64,000 bases of DNA from the NCBI RefSeq assembly GCF_048128805.1, contig NC_136000.1, positions 11,620,354-11,684,353 of the forward strand. The letters run 5' to 3'. Both the position numbers and the translations under genes were made by a program. Under the pieces are notes generated by a model that searched no databases, was not told where the DNA came from, and was given only the letters and a program-made list of their open reading frames with translations. This DNA comes from Centroberyx gerrardi (lineage: Eukaryota > Chordata > Actinopteri > Beryciformes > Berycidae). Positions 1 through 10,812 of this stretch are shown one piece after another. The number at the start of each line of letters is the position of its first letter. Within the stretch, counting starts at the first letter, position 1.

Positions 1-41
1 AACACAGTCTATTTGTTGTCATGGCTGGCCGACGCTAATCT

Positions 42-685
42 TTGACTTTGACTGGGGAGGCGATGCTGCACTTCTACAGAGCTACTGTGGAGAGTGTCCT
101 CGCCTTCTCAGTCACAGTGTGGTATGGCAACACAACCGCCCTTGAGAAGGGACAGTTAGAAAGAGTTGTATGCACAGCGTCTAAGATCATTGGCTGTGAC
201 CTTCCCTCTGTGTCCTCCATATATGCCACACGTATCAGACGCAAGACGCAGAAGGTGATCGCCGACCCCTCTCACCCTGCCAGCTCCCTCTTCAAACCCC
301 TCCCCTCCGGAAGGAGATTACAGAGTTTTAGGTGTAGGACATCTCGCCTCAGGAACAGTACGTATCCTGAGGCTGTTCGTTACTTGAACTCTGATGCACA
401 AGCACTTGTAGTAGTAGAGCAAGCATTAGCCAACATGCGCTTTAAAAGTAGGCAGGTAGCAGCACAAAGCAACAAGCACTTTAAAACGAATGTAGCAGCA
501 CAAAGCACTTTAGGACTTTATCATGTATGTTTGAATGTATAAATGTGATAACTGTTTTTGCTGTTCTTATTTCATATATTTTATTTACTTATGTGTGTGT
601 TTTTTGGTCTGTTCTTAAGAGCCGCACTGAGGCAAATTCCTATCAACTGTGTTGACATGGCAATAAAGTATTGAAATTAACATGA
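42..685 (+). mobile_element. 5'-truncated non-LTR retrotransposon (LINE), ORF2 C-terminus and 3' end
   Basis: An open frame from 42 to 542 encodes the extreme C-terminus of a LINE ORF2 polyprotein. The recognisable block runs 'FYRATVESVL', 'TVWYGN', 'ASKIIG', 'DPSHPA', 'LFKPLPSGRR', 'CRTSRLRNS', which is the region after the reverse-transcriptase domain in fish L2/CR1-group elements. The reverse transcriptase itself is absent, so the copy is 5'-truncated and dead. An A/T-rich 3' tail with 'caataaag' ends near 680, about 25 bases before the next hal exon at 711, so the insertion lies in a hal intron close to a splice acceptor. The family name (L2/CR1-like) is from memory and less sure than the LINE call. 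Confidence 0.8.
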
Positions 686-710
686 TCATCCCCTTTACCA
701 AAATTTCCAG

Positions 711-2793
711 CTGACTCCGGTGGCAGAAAGCAAAGTTGTGCAATCCAGAGAGCTTTTGGACACCATTGTCAAAGAAAACAAAGGTTAAGATACATTTAAG
801 AGTAATATTTACCCTTTACAAACATTACAATGGCCCATCTGTGGGGTAATATATTGATCTCAGTGTTAGTTACTGTGGAACTACTGTATCTCAGAACTCA
901 GTTTAACTTTGGTCTCAAATTCAATTCTCTGTCTCTGTCTTTCTCCAGTTGTCTATGGAATCACAACAGGTTTTGGCAAATTTGCCCGAACTGTCATTCC
1001 TGTCAGCAAACTCAAGTACAGACTATATCTCTCTTTCTTTTCAGCTGTATATTTTCTGTTGAGAGAATGAGGCGTTTATTTGCTGATTACATGTACTTTC
1101 TGTCCCACAGGGAGCTGCAAGAAAACCTGGTGCGGTCACACTCAGCAGGTACTTATCTTTTCCCACAGTCAATGATCTCTGTAACGCTCAATCTTTATTT
1201 CCTCTAACTGCACATTACGCTAGATTTGAACAACTGATATACATTGAGTGTTCCTGACAAAGTGTTAAGGGTTTTGCTGTGTTTACGTCAATATCATGCT
1301 GTGGTGTATAGGTGTGGGGAACCCGCTCAGTCCAGAGAGAACCCGCATGCTGCTGGCTCTGAGGATCAATGTTCTGGCCAAAGGGCACAGTGGAATCGCT
1401 CTGGAAACTCTGCATGCCATGATCCAGGCCTTCAATGGTAAGCCTCAGTTGGCCCCAGCATCAACCTCACTTTACCTTAGCTGACCTGGTTTATCAGCTT
1501 CAGCTGACTGGAACGCTGCTGATAGCTTTCTTCAGGGATCAATACGGGGGGGATTCTCACATATTCTCATATATTCTCATATGTCTGATCTTCATCTCTA
1601 ACTTATTTTGCCCTTGCAGCATCTTGCCTCTCCTTTGTCCCAGAGAAGGGAACAGTGGGTGCTAGTGGAGACCTGGCGCCCCTCTCTCACCTGGCCCTGG
1701 GGCTGATGGGAGAGGGTAAAATGTGGTCACCCAAGAGCGGATGGGCAGACGCCAAATATGTAAGATCTTTAAGAGAACTGTCACAATAACATTTCCATAG
1801 GTGGACAATAACACCTTGCACAATGCCACAGACATTTGCCTGGTGCTTATAAGAGTGATAGGTTGCAAGGTCCATTAGGAAAACATGTTTGCTTTTTGAT
1901 GACCCTTGACCTTTTACATGTTTTTCTCTCCTTTCATCGCTGGCCAGGTCCTGGAGGCACATGGACTGAAGCCTATATCACTAAGGCCTAAAGAGGTAAT
2001 ACTTTAACACCCAGCTGTTCTCTCTTATGTTTGATTGGCCCGAGCTGGACAAACCTACCCAGGACTCACTGGGAATGCACTGTACTTGCATTGGCTTTTT
2101 CAGGTACAGAATTTAGAATAACAAGCGCAGTGTTGGCGTTTTACATTGTAAATCTACAACATACACTAGATCATAGACACCGCCGTCACATGCGCTTAAC
2201 AAAGCAGCCGGCATTCTCCAAATAGCTGCTGGAATTGGAAAATGCTCTGCCCTGTCACAGCTCCATCTCTCCCGTCTGTCTCCCCCCCGCAGGGCCTTGC
2301 TCTGATCAATGGCACCCAGATGATCACCTCTCTGGGGGCGGAGGCTGTGGAGCGAGCCCAGGCCATCGCCCGGCAGGCTGACATCATTGCTGCTCTCACC
2401 CTGGAGGTGCTGAAGGGAACCACCAAGGCCTTCGACAGTGGTGAGCAGCAGGATGATTTACCTCCAACACGATGACTTAACACTGTCAGATTCCCATGAC
2501 TCACTTATCTGTCCCATCCTCCCTCGTTTTCTGTTCTCCTGTCCAGACATCCACACACTGCGGCCCCACCCAGGACAGATAGAGGTGGCCTTGCGCTTCC
2601 GCTCCTTACTGGACTCAGATCATCATCCCTCGCAGATAGCAGGTCAGTGGGCAGATCCAACTTTACATAATAATCATACATACTTAATTGTTATTATACA
2701 CATAATCGTATCATAGATTTTCATCAGTAATATTAAGCCTGCAATGCACCCTAAAACATTTAGTACTTAATTTGAGTAATTTGGGTGTCATTT

Positions 2794-2842
<49 letters not shown>

Positions 2843-5835
2843 CCCAGAGAGCCACCGGTTCTGTGATAGAGTCCAGGATGCCTACACCATGCGGTGCTGT
2901 CCTCAGGTAACCTCATGTGATCTGTCCCAGATGAATGACAGTCCTCAAGCACAGTCCTCCTCAAACTATAGATTTAGGAGTCAGTATGTTTAAATATTGT
3001 TCAGCCGTTCTCAGCATTATCTTCCCTCTCCATCTACAGGTTCACGGTGTCGCCAATGACACAATAAAATTTGTCCAGAACATCATCAATACAGAAATTA
3101 ACAGTGCCACTGACAACCCTGTATCCTTCTCTACAGCAAGTGTTATACTGCAGTAGTTATGCTATTGTAACCCAGAATCTAGGTGTAATACTTGTGTCTC
3201 TGCACACTGTCATTGTAATTGGGTTCAAACACAACTTCTTGGTTCTGTCACATATTTGATGTTGGATTTTGTGCGGCTCAGCAGTAATTATTTTCTTAAT
3301 CGCTATGTAAGATGGTGTTTGCTGAGAGAGGAGAGACTATTTCAGGAGGGAATTTCCATGGAGAATACCCAGCTAAGGTATATACAACAGCTCTTTGTTT
3401 TTGACTTTCTAAAGTAAAAGGAATCTTTTTGGTATTTTACGTAGATTTTGTTCTTCTCTCTCACTTCTTTAATTGCCCTGTCCTCTGTTCAGGCTCTGGA
3501 CTTCTTAGCCATTGGAGTGCATGAGCTGGCCTCTATCAGTGAGAGGAGGATCGAGAGGCTGTGTAACCCCTCGCTGAGCGAGCTGCCTGCCTTCCTCGTC
3601 AACGAGGGAGGACTCAACTCAGGCTTCATGATTGCCCACTGCACTGCTGCTGCCTTGGGTTGGTGTGCAAGTCTTCAATGCTTCAACACATATCACTCCC
3701 ATTCATGTGTTAATACATATCTGAGCAGAAAACATTCAAAATTCATTCAAAATTAGAGCACATTATGGGTTAGTATTCAATTTAAAAGTCATCTTCAGAC
3801 CAAAAGTAGATATACCCTCAAAATAAAATGTTAGTTATTCATTAGTCAATAAAAATATTGACTAATGAATTTCAGGTAGCAGTTTTTTCCTGATATATAG
3901 TGTTTTGGAATAATCTCTTCATTCCATCATTGAGTTTATCTGTACTGATGTCCTTTGTTGCTCTGTAAAACACTTTGTGATTAACCTGTTTGTTGAAATT
4001 GCTTTACATATATTTGACTGTGATAACTTGACTTGTCAAATCACCTGTTTTGTACTGTGTCTAGTTTCAGAGAATAAAGTTCTGTGCCACCCGTCTTCAG
4101 TGGACTCCTTGTCCACCAGTGCAGCCACAGAGGACCATGTGTCCATGGGAGGCTGGGCAGCCAGGAAGGCCCTGAGGGTGGTGGAGCATGTGGAGCAAGG
4201 TGAGACCTTTTTTAAAATATAGTTTGTTTATAGTTTGTTTAGTTGAATTGTAAACATTAAAGAGGTCTGTACACTACACCTTTATAATGTTAAGGTTACT
4301 GCCACAGGGCTCACACTAATTGCTAGCCACAAATATGGGCATTAAAATTATAAATTATTTAACAGGTCGACGCAGTGATTAGGTTTTAAATGTGTGATTA
4401 AATCTGTTATGGTTTTGTAATGTAGGCAGGACTCCAGTGAAGTTATTTTATTTGGCACAAAATAAATAACTGTGTGGGTCGACAAAATAACAGAAACATG
4501 CAAAATGACTAACTTACAGTAATAACTGAAGCACAATTACAAATGCTGCCTCACATGTAAGTTATATTAACATGAGACAACAAACAGCGTTCCAAAGAGG
4601 CTAAATAGTCAGTTCCTGAATTGCAGGTGCATCAGTCACAAACATGTTTTAATGTGGAATAAGGGGAACAGTGTTGAAAATCATGAAAACATATGCCAAA
4701 CATGAATATAACTGCATCAGAAAACAAGTTAGTTAGAATTTAACTACAGTATTATGCATTTTACTCCAAATCTAATTGATACTGTCTGATCAGTTCTTGC
4801 TATAGAGCTGCTGGCAGCCTGCCAGGGCATTGAGTTCCTCCGCCCACTTCGTACCACCACACCATTGGAGAAGGTCTATGACCTTGTGCGCAGCGTGGTC
4901 AAGTAAGTCAAACAGATGTGACCAAGGTACACACATTTCAGTCCCCTGAAATGATGTACAGGATAGTTAATATTTAGCCACTGTTCCACTTCTGCCTTTC
5001 TCTTTCTCTCTTCTCTGCCATTGACAGGCCGTGGATTAAGGATAGATTCATGTCTCCTGATATTGAGGCTGTTCATCGTCTCCTACTTGACCAGAAGGCA
5101 AGTGCCAATTATTTTTTTCCCTATTTTATTTTTAGCTTTTCCCAATGTATAAGCATACAGGAATGCAATAAAAAAGATGTTAAAATACCAAAAACAGAAC
5201 ACATAGACAACCCCCACCCACTCCCACCTTGCCACCCCAACACAAACACACTTACAAACAAAAGGTCAGATTAGAAGTATATAACATGGATGACTGTTGT
5301 CCATTCATGCCAGATCCGTGCCAGATAGTCTGTGTCAACAGTGTCCATAGCTGCCACAATAGAATGTCCACCAGATCTAAATTGTCCTGAAGTCAGAGGC
5401 AGCCATACACAATCAAGATCAGGGGATGACCAGTGAATGTGCAATGATAAATAAATGCAAAGAAGTCGATTAGATCGAGATAAACAAATTAAATGTACAA
5501 TGGAGCCTACTCATCAGGGAACATACACGTCAACACATAGCTATGCTCAATAGTTATTATGACTGTCAAAATGTGTCCATATTATCAGTGTACATGCATC
5601 TGTAAACTCCATACATTGCAATACATTGCAATAAATAAATTAAATTGCAAATAATATTTTTTTTTTTTAGATGACAATGTGTTTATGTTATCATCCATCT
5701 CAGGTGTGGAACGTGGCCAAGCCTTACATTGACAAGTACCAGACAGAGTACATCCCCGAGTCCCGTCCGATCTCCCCGACTGCCTTCTCTCTGGAGTCCC
5801 CAGCGTCACCGAGGAAGCGAGTCCGTCATGAGTGA
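711..5835 (+). CDS. hal: Histidine ammonia-lyase (histidase), 5' partial, last 16 exons
   Basis: Histidase deaminates L-histidine to trans-urocanate, the first step of histidine breakdown in liver and skin cytosol. Exons: 711-783, 949-1015, 1111-1148, 1312-1437, 1620-1759, 1948-1995, 2293-2440, 2547-2642, 2848-2906, 3040-3120, 3312-3377, 3493-3658, 4065-4199, 4794-4902, 5028-5097, 5704-5835 (TGA). They join in frame to 517 residues. Family signatures are plain: '[17 protein letters not shown]', the MIO-forming Ala-Ser-Gly in '[18 protein letters not shown]' (codons 1661-1669), '[11 protein letters not shown]', 'SATDNPMVFA', '[13 protein letters not shown]', '[18 protein letters not shown]' and '[19 protein letters not shown]'. 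The human enzyme is about 657 residues, so about 140 N-terminal residues lie left of the window. All catalytic-core exons look intact. The intron after 5097 starts with GC (AAG|GCAAGT), a GC-AG intron. The call is very secure. Confidence 0.97.
2791..2841. repeat. (GT)n microsatellite
   Basis: About 50 bases of TG/GT dinucleotides inside a hal intron. It ends directly at the splice acceptor of the exon starting at 2848 (ttcccag), so it takes the place of part of the polypyrimidine tract. Confidence 0.95.
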
Positions 5836-5997
5836 ATCCCATACTCTGTTTCCAAAATATGTCCTTCATGATAACTATGACCAAACATGTCATTTATTAA
5901 GACTTTCATGGCTTTCATTAAGAAATGACGAAAAAAATCTTTGTAAAAGGTTCCATGTTATTTTGACCCTCATAGAAACTAAATTTTGATCTCTTTT

Positions 5998-6249
5998 ATT
6001 AAAGTTTTTGACCACTGAGAACATGCATGACTGCTGTATTTATCTAAACTTTTGTTGGCCTTTTAAAATGTGCCAACTTAATGTTTTTAAATGCCTTATT
6101 ACTACCTCAGCCATTGTACCATTTTCATATCAAATCTTTGTTAATGATAACACAAACATTACTCTGATTACATGTACTCTGGCGTAGTTGTGTGAAATCA
6201 TTCATGATTGCCATTGAAATAATGCCAATTTAAACAACACAACAATAAA
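5998..6249 (+). promoter_or_regulatory. hal 3' UTR poly(A) signals
   Basis: ATTAAA at 5998-6003 lies 163 bases after the hal stop, and a canonical AATAAA lies at 6244-6249. Either could set the hal 3' end. Which one is used cannot be told from sequence. Confidence 0.55.
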
Positions 6250-7313
6250 ACTTTTCAAAGCTGAATTCTATTATCATTTACATGATGATGTAAGAACTAA
6301 TTTTTGCTGAGTTTCTATGACACTATAGCACTATAATAACACTATAATATTCCTATAGGGGCTTAGAGCATGTTTGTGATGCTTAGTAGTGAGTTTACTG
6401 TGTTGTACTTTAATCTATTCATTATTATTATTATTATTCACTATAATATTATAGTGATATAATGTAAATTTCCCATAGGAAACCCAAAGTGACACAGGAT
6501 CACCACCCAATTACACCCCATTTCCCTTGTGTGGTGGTAAGTGGTATATTTTTATATACCACTTATTTCATTAAAAAGGCACAACTTATATATTGTATTG
6601 TTTCTAATTAGGACACAACGCTAAAATCTTACTTTTTAGACTTTGTATTTTTTGTAATTAAGAAGAAAAAGCTCCATGCACACTGCCTTGCACTTTTATT
6701 GATTTCAGCCTCAGGCCCTTTTTGTGTTGAATAATCCTAAGGGCTTTGTACACACAGAAACAATTTTGGTATTCATTTTTAAGAAAACATGAAAATGAGA
6801 CCAGTTTGACCTAAATATCACAAAAAAGTGAAAGCCAAAGCAGATATAAAGTAATCACTTTATTTCGATAAATAGAGCTTTGTTTGGTAAATGCAAAGAA
6901 GAAGAAAATCCTTCAGATGGGGGAAATGTGTGCAGATGTGCAGGCTGCTGTGATGCGTCCAGTGCAGTAGTGCAGTGGTTAGAGGGAAGGTGCAGCCTGC
7001 TTCCCACCTGCATGCAACCTGCCTACAACACTGGCTAGACATTACGATGAAACAGGAAGCAGCCTTGTGTGTTTTATTTTATTTGCTAGTTCTATTTTTA
7101 TTTAACCTTTATTTACCCAGGGCAGGTTGGCTGAGTTAGCATGCTCTTTTTCAGCAATGACCTGCAAGTCTTCCCCTGCCAGTACACAGCCGCTCCATCA
7201 CCAAGACTTCTACCAGGCCTCGTCATGACAACACACACTAACTGGGATTCTACTGGATAGACTGCTGCACCTGTCAGGACATTCCTCTCTACAGTCAAAA
7301 CAAGGCTGTAAAC
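6250..7313. other. Intergenic, A/T-rich, short palindromes
   Basis: No coding exon was recognised. It holds an ATT run (about 6421-6438) and a perfect 18-base palindrome, cactataatattatagtg, at 6439-6456. Related sequence occurs at about 6320-6360 (cactataatattcctatag), suggesting a decayed small inverted-repeat element. Sequence near 7086-7180 (tttatttaacctttatttacccagg...) resembles a widespread teleost interspersed repeat. Confidence 0.5.
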
Positions 7314-8540
7314 ATGTATTCAACTTTGCGGGGAACCAAATGCCGGAGGATCTGGGGGTCCTCCGCCAGAAGATTTTCACTAATGCATCATCCCAACTTT
7401 TATGCGCAGCCTGTACAATTCAGTGGTAAGTAATGATTATTTCTACTTACTAGTATGAATGATAATTATTATTAAATAATGAAATAAAATTATTAACCAT
7501 AATATTGGATCTTATATGAATATTGGCGGTATACATTTCCCCCAGTGTGTATTATGGTTATGGCCCTGGACTGAAACGACCAAGGCCTTTAGCTAATCCT
7601 CTCAATTTTCTTCCTTGCTGTGCGACCAGATCCTGAATCAGCAAACCTGCTCAGAGGGAGGTGCAGCACAGCAGGAAGCTATTTGATATAGATGTGGAGC
7701 TAATGTCGCTGACTGACTGTGTTTCAAGAGGTTTAACTAAACATCAGCTGATCTGGCCAGACACTCTTGATAAAAATCTTGTCTGACTGGAGGCTGAATC
7801 TCATGTGGCGATGGCCTCCAATTCTAACTTCTAACAGCATGCAACTTTGTACATGTTAATTTTAAACAGCAATACTACATCAGGAATAGGCCTGTCATTG
7901 TCAGTAATGCAGGGTTAGGGTTAGGCTAACCCTGAGGTAAAATAAAAATACATACATCTTAACAACCCACCCTTTTTATTTAGTATCAGTACTTGTGTGT
8001 ACCATCAGAAAAAATGTAAAATTAAAATGTAAAAAAGAAATAATAAAAAAAAATTGCAAAAAAAGTCTGTGATCACAATCAGGCATAATCTACATATATA
8101 TTTTTAGTAATATTTTTAATAATATTATTCATACTTGACTTTCTCACATTTAGAAGGTGGTTTTGTTCCATTTGCTTCATGAATAAAAAAGGTGAAACAA
8201 TTTCTTTTTTCTTTTTCTTCAAATGGAGGGAAAAAAGAAAAGCCCTTTTTCACTTCCCAAGGATGTGGACATTTTTAAACAGTGCTAGACTGATTTGGTC
8301 CTCATGGCACAGGTATTATTAGAAGCTCATTCATTATCTGAACGGTATTCCATTAGCTCTTTAACCAGCATGTCAGTCCAATATCTAATCCGAGTGCACA
8401 CACAGTTTGAACAATGACGCTGCTTTCATTATGTGTGTTGTATTTTAGGAAAGGAGGTTCACCCGAAACCTCCCAGTCCAGATGAAGAGCACCCGCCTGT
8501 CCCGTCTGACAGGCTGCTCTGCCACCTTGAGGTGCTGTGA
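7314..8540 (+). CDS. Candidate two-exon small protein, not recognised
   Basis: I do not recognise this protein. An ATG at 7314 opens a frame to 7425, ending at a strong donor (agtg|gtaagt). A good acceptor at 8448 (tgtattttag) resumes it in phase until TGA at 8538-8540, giving about 67 residues. The N-terminus is arginine-rich with few acidic residues (MYSTLRGTKCRRIWGSSARR), as in mitochondrial presequences. The second half is proline- and acid-rich ('KPPSPDEEHPPVPSD'). A second frame across the 8449-8610 exon is also open. Against it: the gene is short, no family match comes to mind, and the upstream flank is repeat-like. It lies where human AMDHD1 would be but does not resemble it. It could be a lineage-specific microprotein, part of a larger gene, or chance. 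Confidence 0.3.
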
Positions 8541-9660
8541 AGAAGGGCCTATGGGTGATGCAAAGTCCTGCCGCAGACCTGTGAAGGCAGCTGCTGTCAA
8601 CAAATCCAAAGGTTACTCAAACAACTCATGACAGATAGTAGCACACGGGGCAGAAGACTATTGTGTGCTTGCCCCAAAATGAAAATGTAGTCATTATCTA
8701 CCCGCCCCCATGTCAGCAGAAACTCCACTGAAGTTGGTAGGACCACAAAACACTCTCAGCCTTTCCCAAACTACTGAAGTTAACAGGGACATCTAATTAC
8801 AGCTAAAAAAAAAAAGCAAGTAAAAATAGGCTGTGCAGCATTAGGCCAAGTGTTTTGTAGCCAGACAACAAATCTTTCTATGCATAGGTCTTTTAGCCTT
8901 GCCTATTCCATGGTGTGTTTTGGAAATGTCCTTATGACCCACACCTGTTCTTGGCACTTTGGGTCTAAAAGTGCTAAAAGTGACAATGCTCTGGTTGGGC
9001 ACACAACCTATAGCAGCAAATAGAGAGTTCTGTCCGCACTGCAGGGCGACCAGAACATTGTAAGTGAGGAAAATATAAAAGATAATGAGGTAAATATTGG
9101 ACTTTTGGACCCACAGTACAATTGTTTGGCTACAAAACACTTGGATTATGCTGCACAAGATACTTGGAGAAAGGTTTGGCGTAATTGTGTCTAAAAAATT
9201 GGGGGGGGGGGGGGGGGGGACCAACTGAAGGTCGGGGGGCTGGGGGCCCTCCCCCAGAAAATGTTACTAATTTTAAATGCATTTCCTGCAATTCCACAGA
9301 CTTTGGCATCACTGTTGAGCTTTCTTGAATACAGTAAAAGACTAAATCAGCTTCACCAAAAAAGGAAAATGCTAAGTGACAAACTATTGATATATGCAGG
9401 CCTAAGTTTTCAACACAAAACAGTTTTAATACCATCCTTTTCTCTATTAGTTACATATTTTTTCTTTTACAGTGTAATGTGTCTACTTGGAAAAAGGTGT
9501 AACTACATAAATCTTAACAATGGAGTAAAGATCAACACAACCAACTATCCTACATGAAACACACCTAAGAAGCATGTGATATCCAATTGCACATAAATTT
9601 TGACTTATTTTACATACTTTCGTCTTGAAAAGTTTGACTTGTAAATACATGCATCTAGTA
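8541..9660. repeat. Interspersed-repeat-like DNA with a 19-base G tract
   Basis: No gene was recognised. A run of 19 guanines at 9201-9219 is followed by 'tcggggggctgggggccctcccccag' type sequence and 'aaatgcatttcctgca', a combination I recall from repetitive fish DNA. A similar 'gatctgggggtcctccgccag' motif occurs near 7350. Element boundaries and class were not determined. Confidence 0.4.
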
Positions 9661-9715
9661 ATAGGCAAAATATAATTTCAAATAATCCAAACTCATTTTT
9701 GGCATTCAATCGGAA

Positions 9716-9870
9716 CCAATCAGAACATGGCTTCGCTTCACCATTCTAACCGATTATGACATCATTGGATGGAGCTGGACTCTGCTCTACCAATCAGAGC
9801 CTGTCTCAGCTGCAATGATGACATCACAATCAGAATTCTGACGTGTTCGCAGCAGCCCAGGACATAAAAG
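9716..9870 (+). promoter_or_regulatory. TATA/CCAAT/CRE-like promoter cluster
   Basis: Two copies of ccaatcaga (9716 and 9790), an inverted attgg (9764-9768), two tgacatca CRE-like sites (9757 and 9819), a tgacg half-site (9839-9843) and a TATA-like ataaaa (9864-9869) are packed into 155 bases. This resembles a core-histone or strong snRNA/LTR-type pol II promoter. No histone or other protein frame follows, so any product would be a non-coding RNA or a transposon transcript. Activity is inferred only. Confidence 0.4.
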
Positions 9871-9893
9871 GCCCCGCTTGAGCTCTTGAGCTT

Positions 9894-9917
9894 CATACCT
9901 TACCACGGTAAGGTATG
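9894..9917 (+). other. Perfect 11-base inverted repeat at predicted transcript start
   Basis: cataccttacc, two bases, then ggtaaggtatg form a perfect 11-bp stem starting 25-30 bases after the TATA-like box at 9864. That is where transcription would begin, so an RNA made from this promoter could open with a hairpin. Confidence 0.5.
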
Positions 9918-10032
9918 CTCCCCAGGGTGCTGGTAAAGCTGATGCTTGGACCGCAGCAAGAGGCTCTGTTTGGGAACCTTACACGGTCCTCATTTCAGAC
10001 CAGTAGCTATTGCACGCTCGATGGATGTGTTT

Positions 10033-10357
10033 GGAAACTTTGACTTTAGTTTTTTTTTTTTTTTCTAGTAAATTTTGATAGTTTGGACCAGGTGGTGTGG
10101 CAGCTAGTGAACGCGGTTCGTTGAAGAGCTGGTGGTTGGTATGAAGAGGCGCAGTCCAAGTCCCGCTGAAGCCAACCTGCCAACCTGCCAAAGATGTGGT
10201 CTGGCGGTTAGCGATGGTGGTTCGTTGAAGAGCTGGTGGTTGGTACGAAGAGACCCGGTTCGATGAAGAACTGATAGTTGGTACAAAGAGACGCAAACTC
10301 GCCACCCAGTCCAAACTATCAAAATGAACTAGAAAAAAACCCTAAAAAACAAAGCCA
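10033..10357. mobile_element. Foldback-type element with internal tandem repeats
   Basis: Long imperfect inverted arms, including the perfect 15-mers ttttgatagtttgga (10073-10087) and tccaaactatcaaaa (10310-10324) extended outward by T/A-rich matches, enclose about 220 bases. Inside are three direct copies of a roughly 38-base unit starting ggttcg (10115, 10219, 10257), with core 'ttgaagagctggtggttggt'. Terminal inverted repeats around tandem repeats are typical of foldback or Helitron-like non-autonomous elements. No transposase and no clear target duplication were seen. Confidence 0.5.
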
Positions 10358-10403
10358 ACGCGAGAGACACCACCAATCTCAATCGTCCCCCTGCGACCTA
10401 CCT

Positions 10404-10430
10404 GAAAAGTAGCTTCACCAGCTACTTTTC
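10404..10430. other. Perfect 11-bp stem, 5-base loop hairpin
   Basis: gaaaagtagct, loop tcacc, agctacttttc. It is not the histone 3' stem-loop, which has a 6-bp stem and a 4-base loop. Its role is unknown. Confidence 0.55.
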
Positions 10431-10675
10431 CTGAATTTCCCCAAGGGCATTAATGCTATCTTATCCCTTGTCAAAGTCCACAGTAAGAGCTTTACCAGGG
10501 GCTCCAGGGAATGTGCTGGGTACTGCTGCTGCAGCAGTACTTTTAAGCCAGGTGGTATTAGTCAGTAGTGGCAAGCAACAACACTGCTGCTACTACTACA
10601 GCTGCTGCAGCAGCAGTATAGGCCTCCTAGTGGTAGTTCCAGTAGTTTTCATTACAGATATCTGAAATATTTTAA

Positions 10676-10812
10676 AAGTAGCGTTTTGGCTAGTCATAAT
10701 GTAATGAGAGATATTGTAAATTAGCATTTAAGATATCTCTCATATGACCAACCGAAATGCTAATTTAGATATATTTTATTACATTAGTTAGTCAAAATGC
10801 TAATTTAAGACA
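10676..10812. mobile_element. Short palindromic MITE-like element
   Basis: Imperfect inverted arms (about 10676-10715 against 10770-10812) surround a perfect inner inverted repeat: aaattagcattt at 10718-10729 and aaatgctaattt at 10755-10766. The whole 137-base stretch folds on itself and encodes nothing. The superfamily is not assignable. Confidence 0.45.

Noticed and set aside
8449-8610. Alternative open frame 'RRFTRNLPVQMKSTRLSRL'
   Set aside because: It is open between acceptor and a poor donor but in the wrong phase for the exon at 7314, and no family match is known.
9870-10450. Histone gene downstream of the CCAAT/TATA cluster
   Set aside because: No histone-like frame and no histone 3' stem-loop was found on either strand.
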